DNA from: CAZDXB01 sp964509335
GTDB taxonomy: Bacteria > Bacteroidota > Ignavibacteria > Kapaibacteriales > UBA2268
Reading direction: 5' to 3'
DNA length: 64,000 bases
NCBI GenBank assembly: GCA_964509335.1
Contig: CAZDXB010000013.1
Coordinates: forward strand, 1-64,000
A program made the position numbers and the translations under genes. The notes beneath the pieces are model-generated. The model did no database searches and was not told where the DNA came from. It was given only the letters and a program-made list of their open reading frames with translations. The first letter of the stretch is position 1; every line of letters begins with the position of its first letter. This document shows, piece by piece, positions 55,813 through 64,000 of the stretch.

Positions 55813-57504
55813 TTACTTTTGCAGTTTAGTTTTCGGAGCGGGTAAAATCGGCGATTTTTCTTGCGATTTGGGTTTCTTTTGGACTTCGATTTTCGAGACT
55901 AATATAGTCGGAGAAACCGAAGAAACCGGAACGCCGCCCGATTCGGCGCCGCAGATGCCGTTGAATATTCCAATATCGTCGCCTGCGGCTACGATGTTAG
56001 AAAAAGTTGTCAGCGGAGTGCCGATTAAATCGACGCCTCTTAGCATTTCGTCGGGCCTACCGTCTGCGTAAACTTTATAGACAAGAAGCGGGGTTACGTT
56101 AAAGGAGTTGGGAATAGCTCTGCCAGTAAAAGTAAATCCGCCTTGAACGACGTCGAAGAAAAGTCCGTATTCTTTGCCTTCTTCCTCGCATTTATCTCTG
56201 AGTTTTTCTCTTAAATCTTTGATAGAATGAGTTTCTTCGGTTTTGACTATTAAATTCGATTGTCTCGATACCGCTTTGTAGCCGGCTTCCTTTCTGCCGT
56301 GTCCGTTCGAATTATCAAAGTCTTCGATTGGGGTTCTGGACATTAGGAAATTTTTGAAAATTCCGTCTTTTACCACGGTTACTTTTTGCGCTTTAACTCC
56401 TTCGTCGTCGTATTTATAATAGCCGGATAAATCGACGCCGTCAATATGTTTTTTTGTCGGGTCGAATATCACGTCCATAAATTTCGGCAATACTTCTTCT
56501 CCAATAGAGCCTTTGAAGGTTTGCGCGTTGTTTGGGTCTTTGAGTCTATGTCCTTCTACTCTATGACCGAAGATTTCGTGGAAAAAGACTCCCGAAGCTT
56601 CGCCGGATAATAAAGCTGGACCGGAGTATGTCTCTTCCATTTTCGGAGCGTTTCGCAAGCTATCTAATATGTTTATAAGACGTTTAGCCGTTTTTTTGAG
56701 AGAATGCACGTCGGGAAGGTCTTTTGGGTCGAAAGTAAAATAACTTTTGTAAAGAGGCAAATTCATCCCGTCGTCGGCTTTCGTTCTAATTGATAGATAA
56801 ATTCGAGCGAAAGAGTTCGACATCTTTATTTTAGAGCCTTCGGTATTTACGAAATACTTCGTTTTTGTGTCGCAGGTAAACGTGGTCATGCCGGAGTATA
56901 TCCAGTCGTATTCGGAGAAAATCTTGGAGACCTCGTTTAGTTTATCCCTCCAAGCTTTCTCTTGAATGGTGAATTTGATTTCCTCGCCGAGATATTCGCT
57001 CGGTTCTTCTTTGGAAAAGTCCGCCGAGGTGTCTTCTTCCGCCGCTTTGACAGCGGTATTGGCTAAAGCTTTGCCGTATCGTTCAATAGCGTTTTTGTAT
57101 TCTTTTTCGGTTTCGCGCCAGATTATTTCTCTGAGCGCTTCTTCTTTATCTTCCAAAGGCAAATATATAGGTCCGGATCCCATAGAGAAAAAGCCGAAAG
57201 ACTTGCCGCGAATGATATGACTGTTGTCGAAGTTGTAATCTCCGACTCTCAAATCGACGTCGAGCGTTCTATTTCTGTCTTTGGAATCTTTAATGATTTC
57301 TCCGAAAGAAGAAACGATTCTCGTTTCGGTCTTGTCGATTATTTCGTAAGCGATAAAATAAGGCGGAACTTCGCGATCTTTTAGTTCATCCATAAATCTG
57401 TTCATCTCTTTTTCCGCGGCGCCTAAAACTGGAGAGCTTTGCGCTTTTGCGTTAAAAGAGATTACTAAGCTCGCGACTATTAGAGCTAAAAGTGTTTTTT
57501 TCAT
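55813..57504 (-). CDS. Exported TldD-family metalloprotease
   Basis: 563 residues with a signal peptide (LLALIVASLVISFNAKAQ). The metal site is intact: HEIFGH (His309, Glu310, His314) followed by RVEGH, and Cys518 in GICGAESGGVPVSS as the third ligand seen in TldD. E. coli TldD is cytosolic and acts with TldE; an exported version with an adjacent metal-less paralogue is notable. The substrate is unknown. It is the first gene of a three-gene run. Confidence 0.88.
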   Translation of the reverse strand: MKKTLLALIVASLVISFNAKAQSSPVLGAAEKEMNRFMDELKDREVPPYFIAYEIIDKTETRIVSSFGEIIKDSKDRNRTLDVDLRVGDYNFDNSHIIRGKSFGFFSMGSGPIYLPLEDKEEALREIIWRETEKEYKNAIERYGKALANTAVKAAEEDTSADFSKEEPSEYLGEEIKFTIQEKAWRDKLNEVSKIFSEYDWIYSGMTTFTCDTKTKYFVNTEGSKIKMSNSFARIYLSIRTKADDGMNLPLYKSYFTFDPKDLPDVHSLKKTAKRLINILDSLRNAPKMEETYSGPALLSGEASGVFFHEIFGHRVEGHRLKDPNNAQTFKGSIGEEVLPKFMDVIFDPTKKHIDGVDLSGYYKYDDEGVKAQKVTVVKDGIFKNFLMSRTPIEDFDNSNGHGRKEAGYKAVSRQSNLIVKTEETHSIKDLREKLRDKCEEEGKEYGLFFDVVQGGFTFTGRAIPNSFNVTPLLVYKVYADGRPDEMLRGVDLIGTPLTTFSNIVAAGDDIGIFNGICGAESGGVPVSSVSPTILVSKIEVQKKPKSQEKSPILPAPKTKLQK

Positions 57505-57534
57505 TTTTTTCCTTTAAAAAAAGTTGACGATAAT

Positions 57535-57939
57535 CTATTTAGTTTTTTGACATACTTCCATTAACACCCCGTTTGTGGATTTCGGGTGTAAAAAAGCTAT
57601 TAACATTTCGTGAGCTCCTTTTTGCGGAGCGTCGTTGATTAAGTTTATCCCTTCGTCGGAGAGTCTTTTTAGTTCCTTTTCGGCGTCGTCCGATTCGAAG
57701 GCAACGTGATGAATTCCTTCGCCTTTTTTCGCTAAGAACTTAGCGATTGGCGAGCCTTCGTCCGTAGGCTCGGTTAATTCTATTAATACGTCGCCGACTT
57801 TGAACGACGCAACGTTTACTTTTTGCTTTTCTACCGTTTCTTTGTGAACGTTTTCGGGTTCGAAGATTTTTTTGAAAGTTTTTAAACTTTCGTCCAAATT
57901 CTTCACGGCAATTCCTATATGATTTATCGATTTTAACAT
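57535..57939 (-). CDS. mce: Methylmalonyl-CoA epimerase
   Basis: Interconverts (2S)- and (2R)-methylmalonyl-CoA in the propionate pathway. The 134-residue VOC-fold protein has metal ligands at His7 (INHIGIAV), in GIHHVAFES and in the terminal LMEVCQ. AGGGG precedes the ATG. The mutase and carboxylase are not in this window. It lies 30 bases upstream of the exported TldD gene and 19 bases downstream of the uridylyltransferase gene, so co-transcription is possible. Confidence 0.9.
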   Translation of the reverse strand: MLKSINHIGIAVKNLDESLKTFKKIFEPENVHKETVEKQKVNVASFKVGDVLIELTEPTDEGSPIAKFLAKKGEGIHHVAFESDDAEKELKRLSDEGINLINDAPQKGAHEMLIAFLHPKSTNGVLMEVCQKTK

Positions 57940-57958
57940 CTGCGCCCCTTATGTTTGT

Positions 57959-58714
57959 TTACGATAAGCTTTTAAGATAAGTTTCCGCTTTTTTCAAGTC
58001 TTCGGGAGAGTTAACTCCTTGAAGTTCTTTAAAATCCGCTAATGGAAAAGCGAATATCCTTTTATTCTCTTTTTTTAATATATCTATAATATCCGTAAGA
58101 TAGTATTCTCCTTGAGCGTTGTCGTTCGAAACTCTTTTTAGAGTCGGGAATAGTAGATTGGACTTTACGAGGAAAACGCCGCTGTTGATTTCGTCGATTT
58201 TCTTTTCTTCGTCGTCCGCGTCTTTTTCTTCCGTTATTTTGACAAAGTCGCCGTTGTCGTTTCTGACAATCCTACCGTAGCCCGAAGGGTTGGAAGCTAT
58301 TGTCGATAAAACGGAAACGTCGGAGTTGTTTTTGTAATGCTTGCTAATGAATTCGCTTAGCGTTTCGTATCTCAAGTTCGGGACGTCTCCGCATAAGATA
58401 AGGACGTTTGCTTCGTCGAGCGGAATCATCTTTTCTGCTTGAGCGACTGCGTGTCCTGTGCCGAGCTGTTCGTTTTGTTCGACAAATACGTAGTCCGCGT
58501 CGGGCGAACTGAGATATTCTATTACGTCGTCTTTTTGGTAACCGACGACTATAACGATTTTTTGGGGATTCAACTTTTTGGCGTCTTCCAGAACTCTTTC
58601 TATCAGCGTTTTGCCTTTAAGTTCGGTCATAACTTTAGCTTTGCCGGGTTGTTTCATCCTTTTGCCTTTGCCGGCGGCTAATATAACTACGTATAGATTT
58701 TCTGAGTTTTCCAT
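57959..58714 (-). CDS. GlmU-type nucleotidyltransferase lacking the acetyltransferase domain
   Basis: 251 residues covering the GlmU uridylyltransferase domain: LAAGKGKRMK (about 12-21), EQLGTGHAVAQ, LCGDVP, GYGRIVR, EINSGVF and GVNSPEDL. It likely makes UDP-GlcNAc from UTP and GlcNAc-1-phosphate. Bacterial GlmU usually has 450 or so residues with a left-handed beta-helix acetyltransferase; the gene ends right after the first domain, with no beta-helix remnant in the 19-base gap. Another sugar-phosphate substrate is possible. Confidence 0.8.
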   Translation of the reverse strand: MENSENLYVVILAAGKGKRMKQPGKAKVMTELKGKTLIERVLEDAKKLNPQKIVIVVGYQKDDVIEYLSSPDADYVFVEQNEQLGTGHAVAQAEKMIPLDEANVLILCGDVPNLRYETLSEFISKHYKNNSDVSVLSTIASNPSGYGRIVRNDNGDFVKITEEKDADDEEKKIDEINSGVFLVKSNLLFPTLKRVSNDNAQGEYYLTDIIDILKKENKRIFAFPLADFKELQGVNSPEDLKKAETYLKSLS

Positions 58715-58721
58715 ATTGCAA

Positions 58722-59093
58722 TTACGCTATTTCCGCTTCGATTTTGTCCTTTAATTCGTTTTGGTCGTTGAAAATGAATATTTCCGATTTGAAGTTGTTC
58801 AGTTCGGCTTCGTCTAAATTGGCGAAAGTCATCACTATTACTTGGTCGTTGATAGTTCCCTTTCGAGCGGCGGCGCCGTTAAGTCCGAAAGTTTTGGAGC
58901 CGCGGTCGCCGGGGATGGCGTAAGTTTCGAATCTTTCGCCGTTGTTTATGTTAACTACCAAGACTTTTTCGTACGGGACTATATCAGCTAAGTCCATTAT
59001 ATCTTGGTCAATTGTAAGGCTTCCGTCGTAGTATAAGTTAGACTCGGTTATTCGAGCTTTATGTAATTTTGATTTTAACATTATTCTTTGCAT
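58722..59093 (-). CDS. panD: Aspartate 1-decarboxylase
   Basis: Makes beta-alanine for pantothenate and coenzyme A. The 123-residue proenzyme has the self-cleavage site at Gly24-Ser25 in YYDGSLTID; Ser25 becomes the pyruvoyl cofactor, exactly as in E. coli. I chose the ATG at 59093, giving MQRIMLKSKLH like other PanD starts; the open frame extends 22 codons upstream without support. It precedes the uridylyltransferase gene by 7 bases. Confidence 0.95.
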   Translation of the reverse strand: MQRIMLKSKLHKARITESNLYYDGSLTIDQDIMDLADIVPYEKVLVVNINNGERFETYAIPGDRGSKTFGLNGAAARKGTINDQVIVMTFANLDEAELNNFKSEIFIFNDQNELKDKIEAEIA

Positions 59094-59183
59094 ATTATCA
59101 CCGTATTGATATTTTATATTATGAAACCTGAAAGTTAGTAAATTTAAATATCTAATCAAATTTTATAATAAAAAAAAGCTGTT

Positions 59184-59213
59184 TTTGTCGTTATTAGGTA
59201 AACGATAATTTTG
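59184..59213 (+). promoter_or_regulatory. Bacteroidota-type promoter for the formiminotransferase-cyclodeaminase gene
   Basis: TTTG at 59184-59187 and TAATTTTG at 59206-59213 with an 18-base spacer, one or two bases shorter than ideal. The predicted start of transcription is near 59220, 44 bases before the ATG. Confidence 0.5.
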
Positions 59214-59263
59214 CAAAAAGATTTTTAACAAAATTAAGTATAATAAACAATAGAGAAAGATTT

Positions 59264-60904
59264 ATGAGTAAGATTGTTGAATGCGTGCCAAATTTTTCGG
59301 AAGGAAGAGACAAGGAAACTATCGAGGCGATATCCGACGCTATTAGAAGCGCCGACGGGTGCAATCTTTTAGACGTTGACCCGGGTTACGGAACCAACAG
59401 AACGGTTTATACTTTTGTAGGCGACCCGGATTCTGTCCTCGAGGGAGCTTTGAACGCCGCGAGAAAAGCCAGCGAGTTAATCGATATGCGAGAGCACGAA
59501 GGCGAACACCCGAGGATGGGCGCTATGGACGTTTGTCCTTTCGTTCCCGTCGCCGGCGTAACAATGGAAGATTGCGTAGAGATTTCAAAAAAGTTCGCCG
59601 AGAAGGCGTCGGAGGAGTTAGGCATTCCGCTCTACTTATACGAGGAAGCGGCGACGGAAGATTATCGAAAGAAATTGCCGCAAATACGAGAAGGGGAATA
59701 CGAAGGCTTCGCCGAGAAAATCAAGAAGCCAGAATGGAAGCCCGATTACGGTCCCGACGAATTCGTTCCCGAATGGGGAGCGACAGCTACGGGCGCGAGA
59801 TTCTTCCTAATAGCTTATAACGTTAACGTTTACGGCACGAAAAATCAAGCTCATCGAATCGCTTTGAACTTAAGAGAAGCCGGAAGAGGACCTGACAAAC
59901 CCGGCAAGTTTAAGGAAGTGAAAGGGATGGGCTGGTTCGTCGAAGATTATAATATGGCTCAGATAACGGCGAATCTTACGAATTATAAAGTTACTCCGCC
60001 GCATATTTTCTACGAGGAAGCGAAAAAAGACGCTAAAGAATTGAACATAGGTATAGGCGGTTCGGAGATTGTCGGTTTGATACCGCTCGAGGCTATGCTG
60101 ATGGCGGCGGAATATTACATAGAGAAAGAGAATTTGTTCATTTTGGACGAGTCGCAAAAGATTCAATTAGTTATAGATAGATTGGGATTGAATTCTGTAG
60201 CTCCGTTTAAGCCCGAAGAGAAGATTATCGAGTATATGATAAAAGATGACGAAGCTGAGAAAGAGCCTTTGGCGAGTCTTTCGACTAGAAAATTCGTCGA
60301 GAGCGTTTCGGCGAGGACTTCGGCGCCGGGAGGCGGTTCCGCGGCGGCTTTAATAGCTTCGGTAGGCGTCGCTTTGGGTTGTATGGTCTCTAGATTGACG
60401 CAAGGATTCAGGAAGTTCGAAGATAGAGAGATGGAGGTGAGGGAAATCATACCCCCGCTTCATAATTTGACGAGAGAATTGATTTCAATGATAGACGCGG
60501 ACACTAACGCTTTCAACGATTTTATGGACGCTTTGCGGCTACCGAAAGATACCGACGAAGAGAAAGAATATCGGCAAAAGAAGATGCAGGAGGGCTTGAA
60601 GAAAGCGATAGAGGTTCCGTTAACGACTATGCGATTAGGCGATAAGGCTTGGGATTCGATGATTGGAGCCGCTAAGCTCGGGAATATAGCTTCGAAATCC
60701 GACGTCGAGGTAGGAGCGAGGGCGCTCGAAACCGGCATTTGGGGAGCGTATAAGAACGTGTTAATCAATCTGCCGGGAATAAAAGACGATAGCTTCAAAA
60801 AGGAGAAGCTGGAAGAAGCGGAAGCTATAGTGGATAAGGCGAAGCAAAAAGTCGATGAGATTTTGATGATTTTGGAAGGTAGGGAGAAGGCTAAGGATAA
60901 GTAG
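59264..60904 (+). CDS. Glutamate formimidoyltransferase / formimidoyl-THF cyclodeaminase fusion
   Basis: Links histidine breakdown to folate. Residues 1-300 are the formimidoyltransferase (MSKIVECVPNFSEGRD; the HPRMGAMDVCPFVPV active-site loop); residues about 345-546 are the cyclodeaminase (SARTSAPGGGSAAALIASVG and helical bundle to the end). The same fusion occurs in animals and in many Bacteroidota. hutH, hutU and hutI are not in the window. It is transcribed alone from its own promoter; palindromic repeats follow it. Confidence 0.94.
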   Translation: MSKIVECVPNFSEGRDKETIEAISDAIRSADGCNLLDVDPGYGTNRTVYTFVGDPDSVLEGALNAARKASELIDMREHEGEHPRMGAMDVCPFVPVAGVTMEDCVEISKKFAEKASEELGIPLYLYEEAATEDYRKKLPQIREGEYEGFAEKIKKPEWKPDYGPDEFVPEWGATATGARFFLIAYNVNVYGTKNQAHRIALNLREAGRGPDKPGKFKEVKGMGWFVEDYNMAQITANLTNYKVTPPHIFYEEAKKDAKELNIGIGGSEIVGLIPLEAMLMAAEYYIEKENLFILDESQKIQLVIDRLGLNSVAPFKPEEKIIEYMIKDDEAEKEPLASLSTRKFVESVSARTSAPGGGSAAALIASVGVALGCMVSRLTQGFRKFEDREMEVREIIPPLHNLTRELISMIDADTNAFNDFMDALRLPKDTDEEKEYRQKKMQEGLKKAIEVPLTTMRLGDKAWDSMIGAAKLGNIASKSDVEVGARALETGIWGAYKNVLINLPGIKDDSFKKEKLEEAEAIVDKAKQKVDEILMILEGREKAKDK

Positions 60905-60915
60905 GTTTGTTTCCT

Positions 60916-61119
60916 CTCGTTCCGAAATTGGGATTTCGGAATGAGTATAGATACGTTTGTTCTAATTCCCAAATTCCAATTTGGGATTAGAAAAGTGCAG
61001 ACTGCGGCATTTTTTTAATTAGTATCTATTTTTACCTCTCATTGAGTATAGACTCGTTCCGTCCGAAATCGGAGTTTCGGACGGAGGTTTGGGTGATTAT
61101 TTGTAGTTTCGGACGGAGG
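60916..61119. repeat. Cluster of intergenic palindromes
   Basis: Three hairpins and a half site: CTCGTTCCGAAAT/ATTTCGGAATGAG (60916-60945); TCTAATTCCCAAATT/AATTTGGGATTAGA (60961-60991); a perfect 11-bp stem TCCGTCCGAAA/TTTCGGACGGA with loop TCGGAG (61058-61085); and a lone TTTCGGACGGAGG (about 61107-61119). They are relatives of the palindromes at 12247-12345 and 13923-13988. Confidence 0.75.
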
Positions 61120-61137
61120 CGCTGGATGAGTATATAT

Positions 61138-61512
61138 CTATATATAAATTCCGTTTCGTCTTATCAGTTTTGCGTTATCTAGGCGAGGTTCGGCAATAGA
61201 GGGGACGATAAAATGCTTTTCGATTTTGCCGTTAACTTCGTAGTATTTGTATCCGACTATTCCTTTTTTCAGGAGTTTAGCGAGTATATCGAGGAATTGT
61301 TCTAACTCTTTTTCGCTAAGGTTACCTGTGTATAGGGAACGGGTGGAGCCTAAGTCGAGGAATCTGTCGATTTTGCGCCAGACGTTCGGGGAGAATCCTT
61401 CGGCGTCTTTTGGGTAGCTTTCTTGAATATAGTCGCGCATAGCGAACTTTAATTCGCCTACTCGCGAAGTAAAAGAAGGATTGTTTTTTACGGCGCCGAT
61501 TACGTCGAGCAT
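61138..61512 (-). CDS. Hypothetical protein
   Basis: A 124-residue, basic, mainly helical protein with no signal peptide or membrane helix; motifs include WRKIDRFLDLGSTRSLY and EKELEQFLDILAKLL. I recognise no family. I used the ATG at 61512; the frame runs 11 codons further to a TTG, and neither start has a clear ribosome site. It sits between a palindrome cluster and the lpx operon, 62 bases after lpxA. Its codon use resembles the neighbours, so it is probably a real gene. Confidence 0.6.
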   Translation of the reverse strand: MLDVIGAVKNNPSFTSRVGELKFAMRDYIQESYPKDAEGFSPNVWRKIDRFLDLGSTRSLYTGNLSEKELEQFLDILAKLLKKGIVGYKYYEVNGKIEKHFIVPSIAEPRLDNAKLIRRNGIYI

Positions 61513-61574
61513 AATAATAAAATGTCGAGTTAGACAAACTTTCAATTTTATTATCGGCGCGTTTGCCTTAAGGT

Positions 61575-62348
61575 TTAACTTCTGTAGATTCCTCTATCGG
61601 AATTTTTTATGAAATCTATGCAGTTTTCTATTTCCTTTGTGGGTTTGCGTTCTTCGAGATATTTCTTTACGCCGTCTTTGGTGTTTAAGCCGGAATTGAG
61701 TAAGATTCTATAGAAGTTGTTTAATTCGTTAATTTGCTCGGTGGTAAATTCTCTTCTTTTCAGCCCGATTTTATTAACTCCTGCGACTTTTACGGGGTTA
61801 TTGCCCATTAGCGTATAAGGCGGAACGTCTTTGACGATTTTAGCGTCGGCTCCAATGAAAGCGTGCCGTCCGATTTTGCAGAACTGGTGCAATTTTACGT
61901 ATCCGCCTGTTACGACCCAGTCTTCTATTGTAACGTGTCCGCCCAAGTGAGTCAAATTTGAAAGGACGACGTTGTCGCCAACCTTGCAGTCGTGCGCGAC
62001 GTGAACGTACGCCATTAGCAAGCAGTCGCTGCCGACTTCGGCTTTGCCGCTTTCCTTTGTGCCGCGATTGACGGAGGCGTATTCTCTTATTACTGTTCTA
62101 TCGCCGATTATAGCTAATGTTTTTTCGCCGCCGAATTTTAAATCTTGCGGTTCGGTGGCTATAACTGCGCAGGGATGTATTCTAACGTCTTTTCCAATTC
62201 GCGCTCCGTCGGCTATTACGACGTGGGAGCGTATTTCGGTATTGTCGCCGATTTCTACGTCGTCTTCTATTATGCTATAATGTCCAATCTTAACGTTTTT
62301 TCCGATTTTTGCCTTGTCCGATACTATTGCCGTAGGATGAAAACTCAT
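61575..62348 (-). CDS. lpxA: UDP-N-acetylglucosamine O-acyltransferase
   Basis: First step of lipid A synthesis: moves an acyl chain from ACP to UDP-GlcNAc. The 257 residues are a left-handed beta-helix of hexapeptide repeats (IGKNVKIGHYSIIEDDVEIG) with the catalytic His in YVHVAHDC and a helical C-terminal part. It follows the lpxC-fabZ gene after 2 bases. Confidence 0.96.
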   Translation of the reverse strand: MSFHPTAIVSDKAKIGKNVKIGHYSIIEDDVEIGDNTEIRSHVVIADGARIGKDVRIHPCAVIATEPQDLKFGGEKTLAIIGDRTVIREYASVNRGTKESGKAEVGSDCLLMAYVHVAHDCKVGDNVVLSNLTHLGGHVTIEDWVVTGGYVKLHQFCKIGRHAFIGADAKIVKDVPPYTLMGNNPVKVAGVNKIGLKRREFTTEQINELNNFYRILLNSGLNTKDGVKKYLEERKPTKEIENCIDFIKNSDRGIYRS

Positions 62349-62350
62349 AT

Positions 62351-63760
62351 TTAACTCTCATTTTTTTTTATGGACGCCGATTGTAAGTCCGCTTCGCATA
62401 CTTTTTGTCCGTCCACAGCAGCTGTTATGTGAAAGAAAAAAGCGTTGAATTTTTTGTTCACGAGTTTAGCGGTTAATACTAATTGGTCTCCCGGGACGAC
62501 GGGTTTTCTGAATTTGGCGTTTTTGATGCTCATAAATAGAACTAATTTCTTTTGCCAATCTTTGTCTTCGTTTACTATCAGCAAACTTCCCGCCTGAGCC
62601 ATACTTTCTATTATTAAAACTCCGGGCATAACGGGATTTTCGGGGAAATGCCCTTGGAAAAATTCTTCGTTAAAAGTTACGTTTTTGATTGCCGTTAAAG
62701 TTTTATTTTCAGTGTCGTAATCGATTACTTTATCGATAAGAAGGAAAGGGTATCTGTGCGGCATCATCCGCATTAAGCTCTTTATATCGAATATGGTTCC
62801 TTCCTTCTGGGGTTTGGATTGATACTTTGTCAGTTCTTTCTTTTTCAGGTATAGTTTTCTAATTTTTTTGGCGAATTCAATGTTGCTGGCGTGTCCCGGC
62901 CTCGCCGCTAGTATTTGCGCTTTGATTGGAACGCCTATTAAAGCTAAATCGCCCATCATATCCAAAAGTTTGTGTCGAGCCGGTTCGTTTTTGTATCTTA
63001 AGTCTTTATTATCCAGATATCCGTTGTCGCCTACTATTGGAGTGTGTCCTGTTTTGAACTTTTCGCCCAATTCTTTTAGCTCTTTTTTGTTTATGTATTT
63101 ATCTATAATTACCAGAGCGTTGTCTAAACTTCCGCCTTTGATAAGTCCGACTTTCTCGAGAGTTTCTAATTCAGTTAGAAAGCAGAAAGTTCTCGACGGG
63201 GCGAATTCTTTTACGAATTCATTTTCCAAGTCGAACAACCCGGTATGTTGGCTGCCGAGAGCGGGATTGTGATAGTCCACCATAACGGTTATTCTGTAAT
63301 CGTCTGTAGGAAGAGCGACTATATCGACTTCCTTTTCGTCGTTCTTGTAGTGAATCGTTTCTTCTACCTCGAAGAATTCTCTATCGGCGTTTTGCTCTTC
63401 GAACCCCGCTTCGAGCAGAACGTCAACGTAGGGTTTAGAACTACCGTCTCCGACTGGAGGTTCTATTCCGGAAAGTTCAATTCTGCAATTATCTATTTGT
63501 AATCCCGCGAGGGCGGCTAAGACGTGTTCTACAGTGTGAACTTTTACTCCGCCTTCGCCTAGGGTCGTGCCGCGAGATAAATCCACCACTTTATCCACAA
63601 TCGCCGGTATTTCCGGTTTTTTCTTTAAATCCGTTCTGACGAAGCGGAGACCGTAGTTTTCGGGCGCCGGACAGAAAGTTATAATCGAAGGTTTGCCGGT
63701 ATGCAATCCGATTCCTTCGTAAGAAACGCTATTTTTAATCGTTTGTTGTTTTGCTCTCAT
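62351..63760 (-). CDS. LpxC-FabZ fusion
   Basis: Two enzymes in 469 residues. Residues 1-305 are LpxC, the zinc deacetylase committing UDP-acyl-GlcNAc to lipid A: HTVEHVLAALAGL and HKLLDMMGDLALIG hold the zinc His/His/Asp. Residues about 320-469 are FabZ, the hydroxyacyl-ACP dehydratase: MMPHRYPFLLID with the active His and HFPENPVMPGVLIIESMAQAG with the active Glu. The fusion is characteristic of the Bacteroidota/Chlorobiota group. It lies between lpxD and lpxA. Confidence 0.96.
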   Translation of the reverse strand: MRAKQQTIKNSVSYEGIGLHTGKPSIITFCPAPENYGLRFVRTDLKKKPEIPAIVDKVVDLSRGTTLGEGGVKVHTVEHVLAALAGLQIDNCRIELSGIEPPVGDGSSKPYVDVLLEAGFEEQNADREFFEVEETIHYKNDEKEVDIVALPTDDYRITVMVDYHNPALGSQHTGLFDLENEFVKEFAPSRTFCFLTELETLEKVGLIKGGSLDNALVIIDKYINKKELKELGEKFKTGHTPIVGDNGYLDNKDLRYKNEPARHKLLDMMGDLALIGVPIKAQILAARPGHASNIEFAKKIRKLYLKKKELTKYQSKPQKEGTIFDIKSLMRMMPHRYPFLLIDKVIDYDTENKTLTAIKNVTFNEEFFQGHFPENPVMPGVLIIESMAQAGSLLIVNEDKDWQKKLVLFMSIKNAKFRKPVVPGDQLVLTAKLVNKKFNAFFFHITAAVDGQKVCEADLQSASIKKNES

Positions 63761-63865
63761 TTATTAATTTGTGAATAAAAAAACAAATAATTTCTTAAAA
63801 AATCTATGCAATTTAACTTTTTTCTCAGTTTCAAAAAAATCGAAACCGAATTTCTTACGGGGCGA

Positions 63866-64000
63866 TTAATCTAAGTTCAAGGCTTTTTTGATTTTTTTAA
63901 CTTCTTTTAATAAATCGGGCAGGGATTTGAGAGAAGCTTCTATTCTAAAAGCCGTCATTCTATCTTTTGACGGGCTGCCGAAGTATATTCCTTTGTTTTT
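63866..64000 (-). CDS. lpxD: UDP-3-O-acylglucosamine N-acyltransferase, C-terminal fragment (cut by window edge)
   Basis: 44 codons of the 3' end are visible, ending at a TAA (63868-63866). The protein reads YFGSPSKDRMTAFRIEASL then a lysine-rich helix, the usual LpxD terminus (YxGxPAxxxREAxRxxAxLxxLPxLxK). Its position before lpxC-fabZ and lpxA agrees. The rest lies beyond position 64000. Confidence 0.85.
   Translation of the reverse strand, partial: KNKGIYFGSPSKDRMTAFRIEASLKSLPDLLKEVKKIKKALNLD

Noticed and set aside
1..64000. tRNA and rRNA genes
   Set aside because: I looked through the intergenic regions and saw no tRNA cloverleaf or rRNA sequence; a dedicated scan could still find one I missed.

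Overview
The window is an ordinary-looking chromosome segment from a Gram-negative bacterium of the Bacteroidota/Chlorobiota (FCB) group. The support for this is four proteins ending in type IX secretion (T9SS) sorting domains, an LpxC-FabZ fusion inside a lipid A operon, and Bacteroidota-style promoters (TTTG and TAnnTTTG boxes) before rpmG and the formiminotransferase gene. It probably lies in a deep lineage such as the Kapabacteria/Ignavibacteria relatives rather than in a well-studied genus; that placement is inference. I saw no rRNA, tRNA, CRISPR array, transposase, phage or plasmid gene.

Layout. 1-3206 (minus): sodium-pumping carboxylate decarboxylase subunits oadG-oadA-oadB. 3449-7470 (plus): rpmG, a malic enzyme-phosphotransacetylase fusion and a cation/proton antiporter. 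7471-12396: an intergenic repeat cluster, a small TerB-like protein and metH. 12304-17152 (minus): exported proteins, two of them bracketed by a 66-bp direct repeat, then a candidate structured RNA. 17479-24000: a second copy of a four-hairpin repeat, an MFS exporter, an exported TPR protein, rsmE and a T9SS beta-propeller. 24195-31372 (plus): a PgpH-type c-di-AMP phosphodiesterase, xerD, a multi-PAS histidine kinase and a radical SAM protein. 31358-38875 (minus): the run phoH, cdaA, pcm, miaA, dacB, a receiver-CheD fusion and an alpha/beta hydrolase. 39066-43310: two coiled-coil envelope proteins and valS. 43417-48986: an eight-repeat T9SS protein, CIRCE-groES-groEL and a thioredoxin-fold lipoprotein. 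48988-59093 (minus): mrdA, an O-antigen ligase/polymerase-like protein, a Wzz-like protein, two exported TldD-family proteins around a small membrane protein, mce, a GlmU-like uridylyltransferase and panD. 59264-64000: the formiminotransferase-cyclodeaminase fusion, a repeat cluster, a hypothetical gene, then lpxA, lpxC-fabZ and the end of lpxD.

Themes. Envelope building dominates: lipid A (lpxD, lpxC/fabZ, lpxA), peptidoglycan (mrdA, dacB, UDP-sugar supply), surface polysaccharide (ligase, Wzz), LysM and T9SS cargo. Both a c-di-AMP synthase (cdaA) and its likely hydrolase (pgpH) are present. The decarboxylase, malic enzyme-Pta and methylmalonyl-CoA epimerase suggest C3/C4-acid metabolism coupled to Na+ export.

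The best candidates for something undescribed are the receiver-CheD fusion, the exported TldD pair in which one partner has lost its metal site, the repeat-bounded FISUMP/T9SS cassette, the four-hairpin intergenic element and the structured intergenic RNA candidate.
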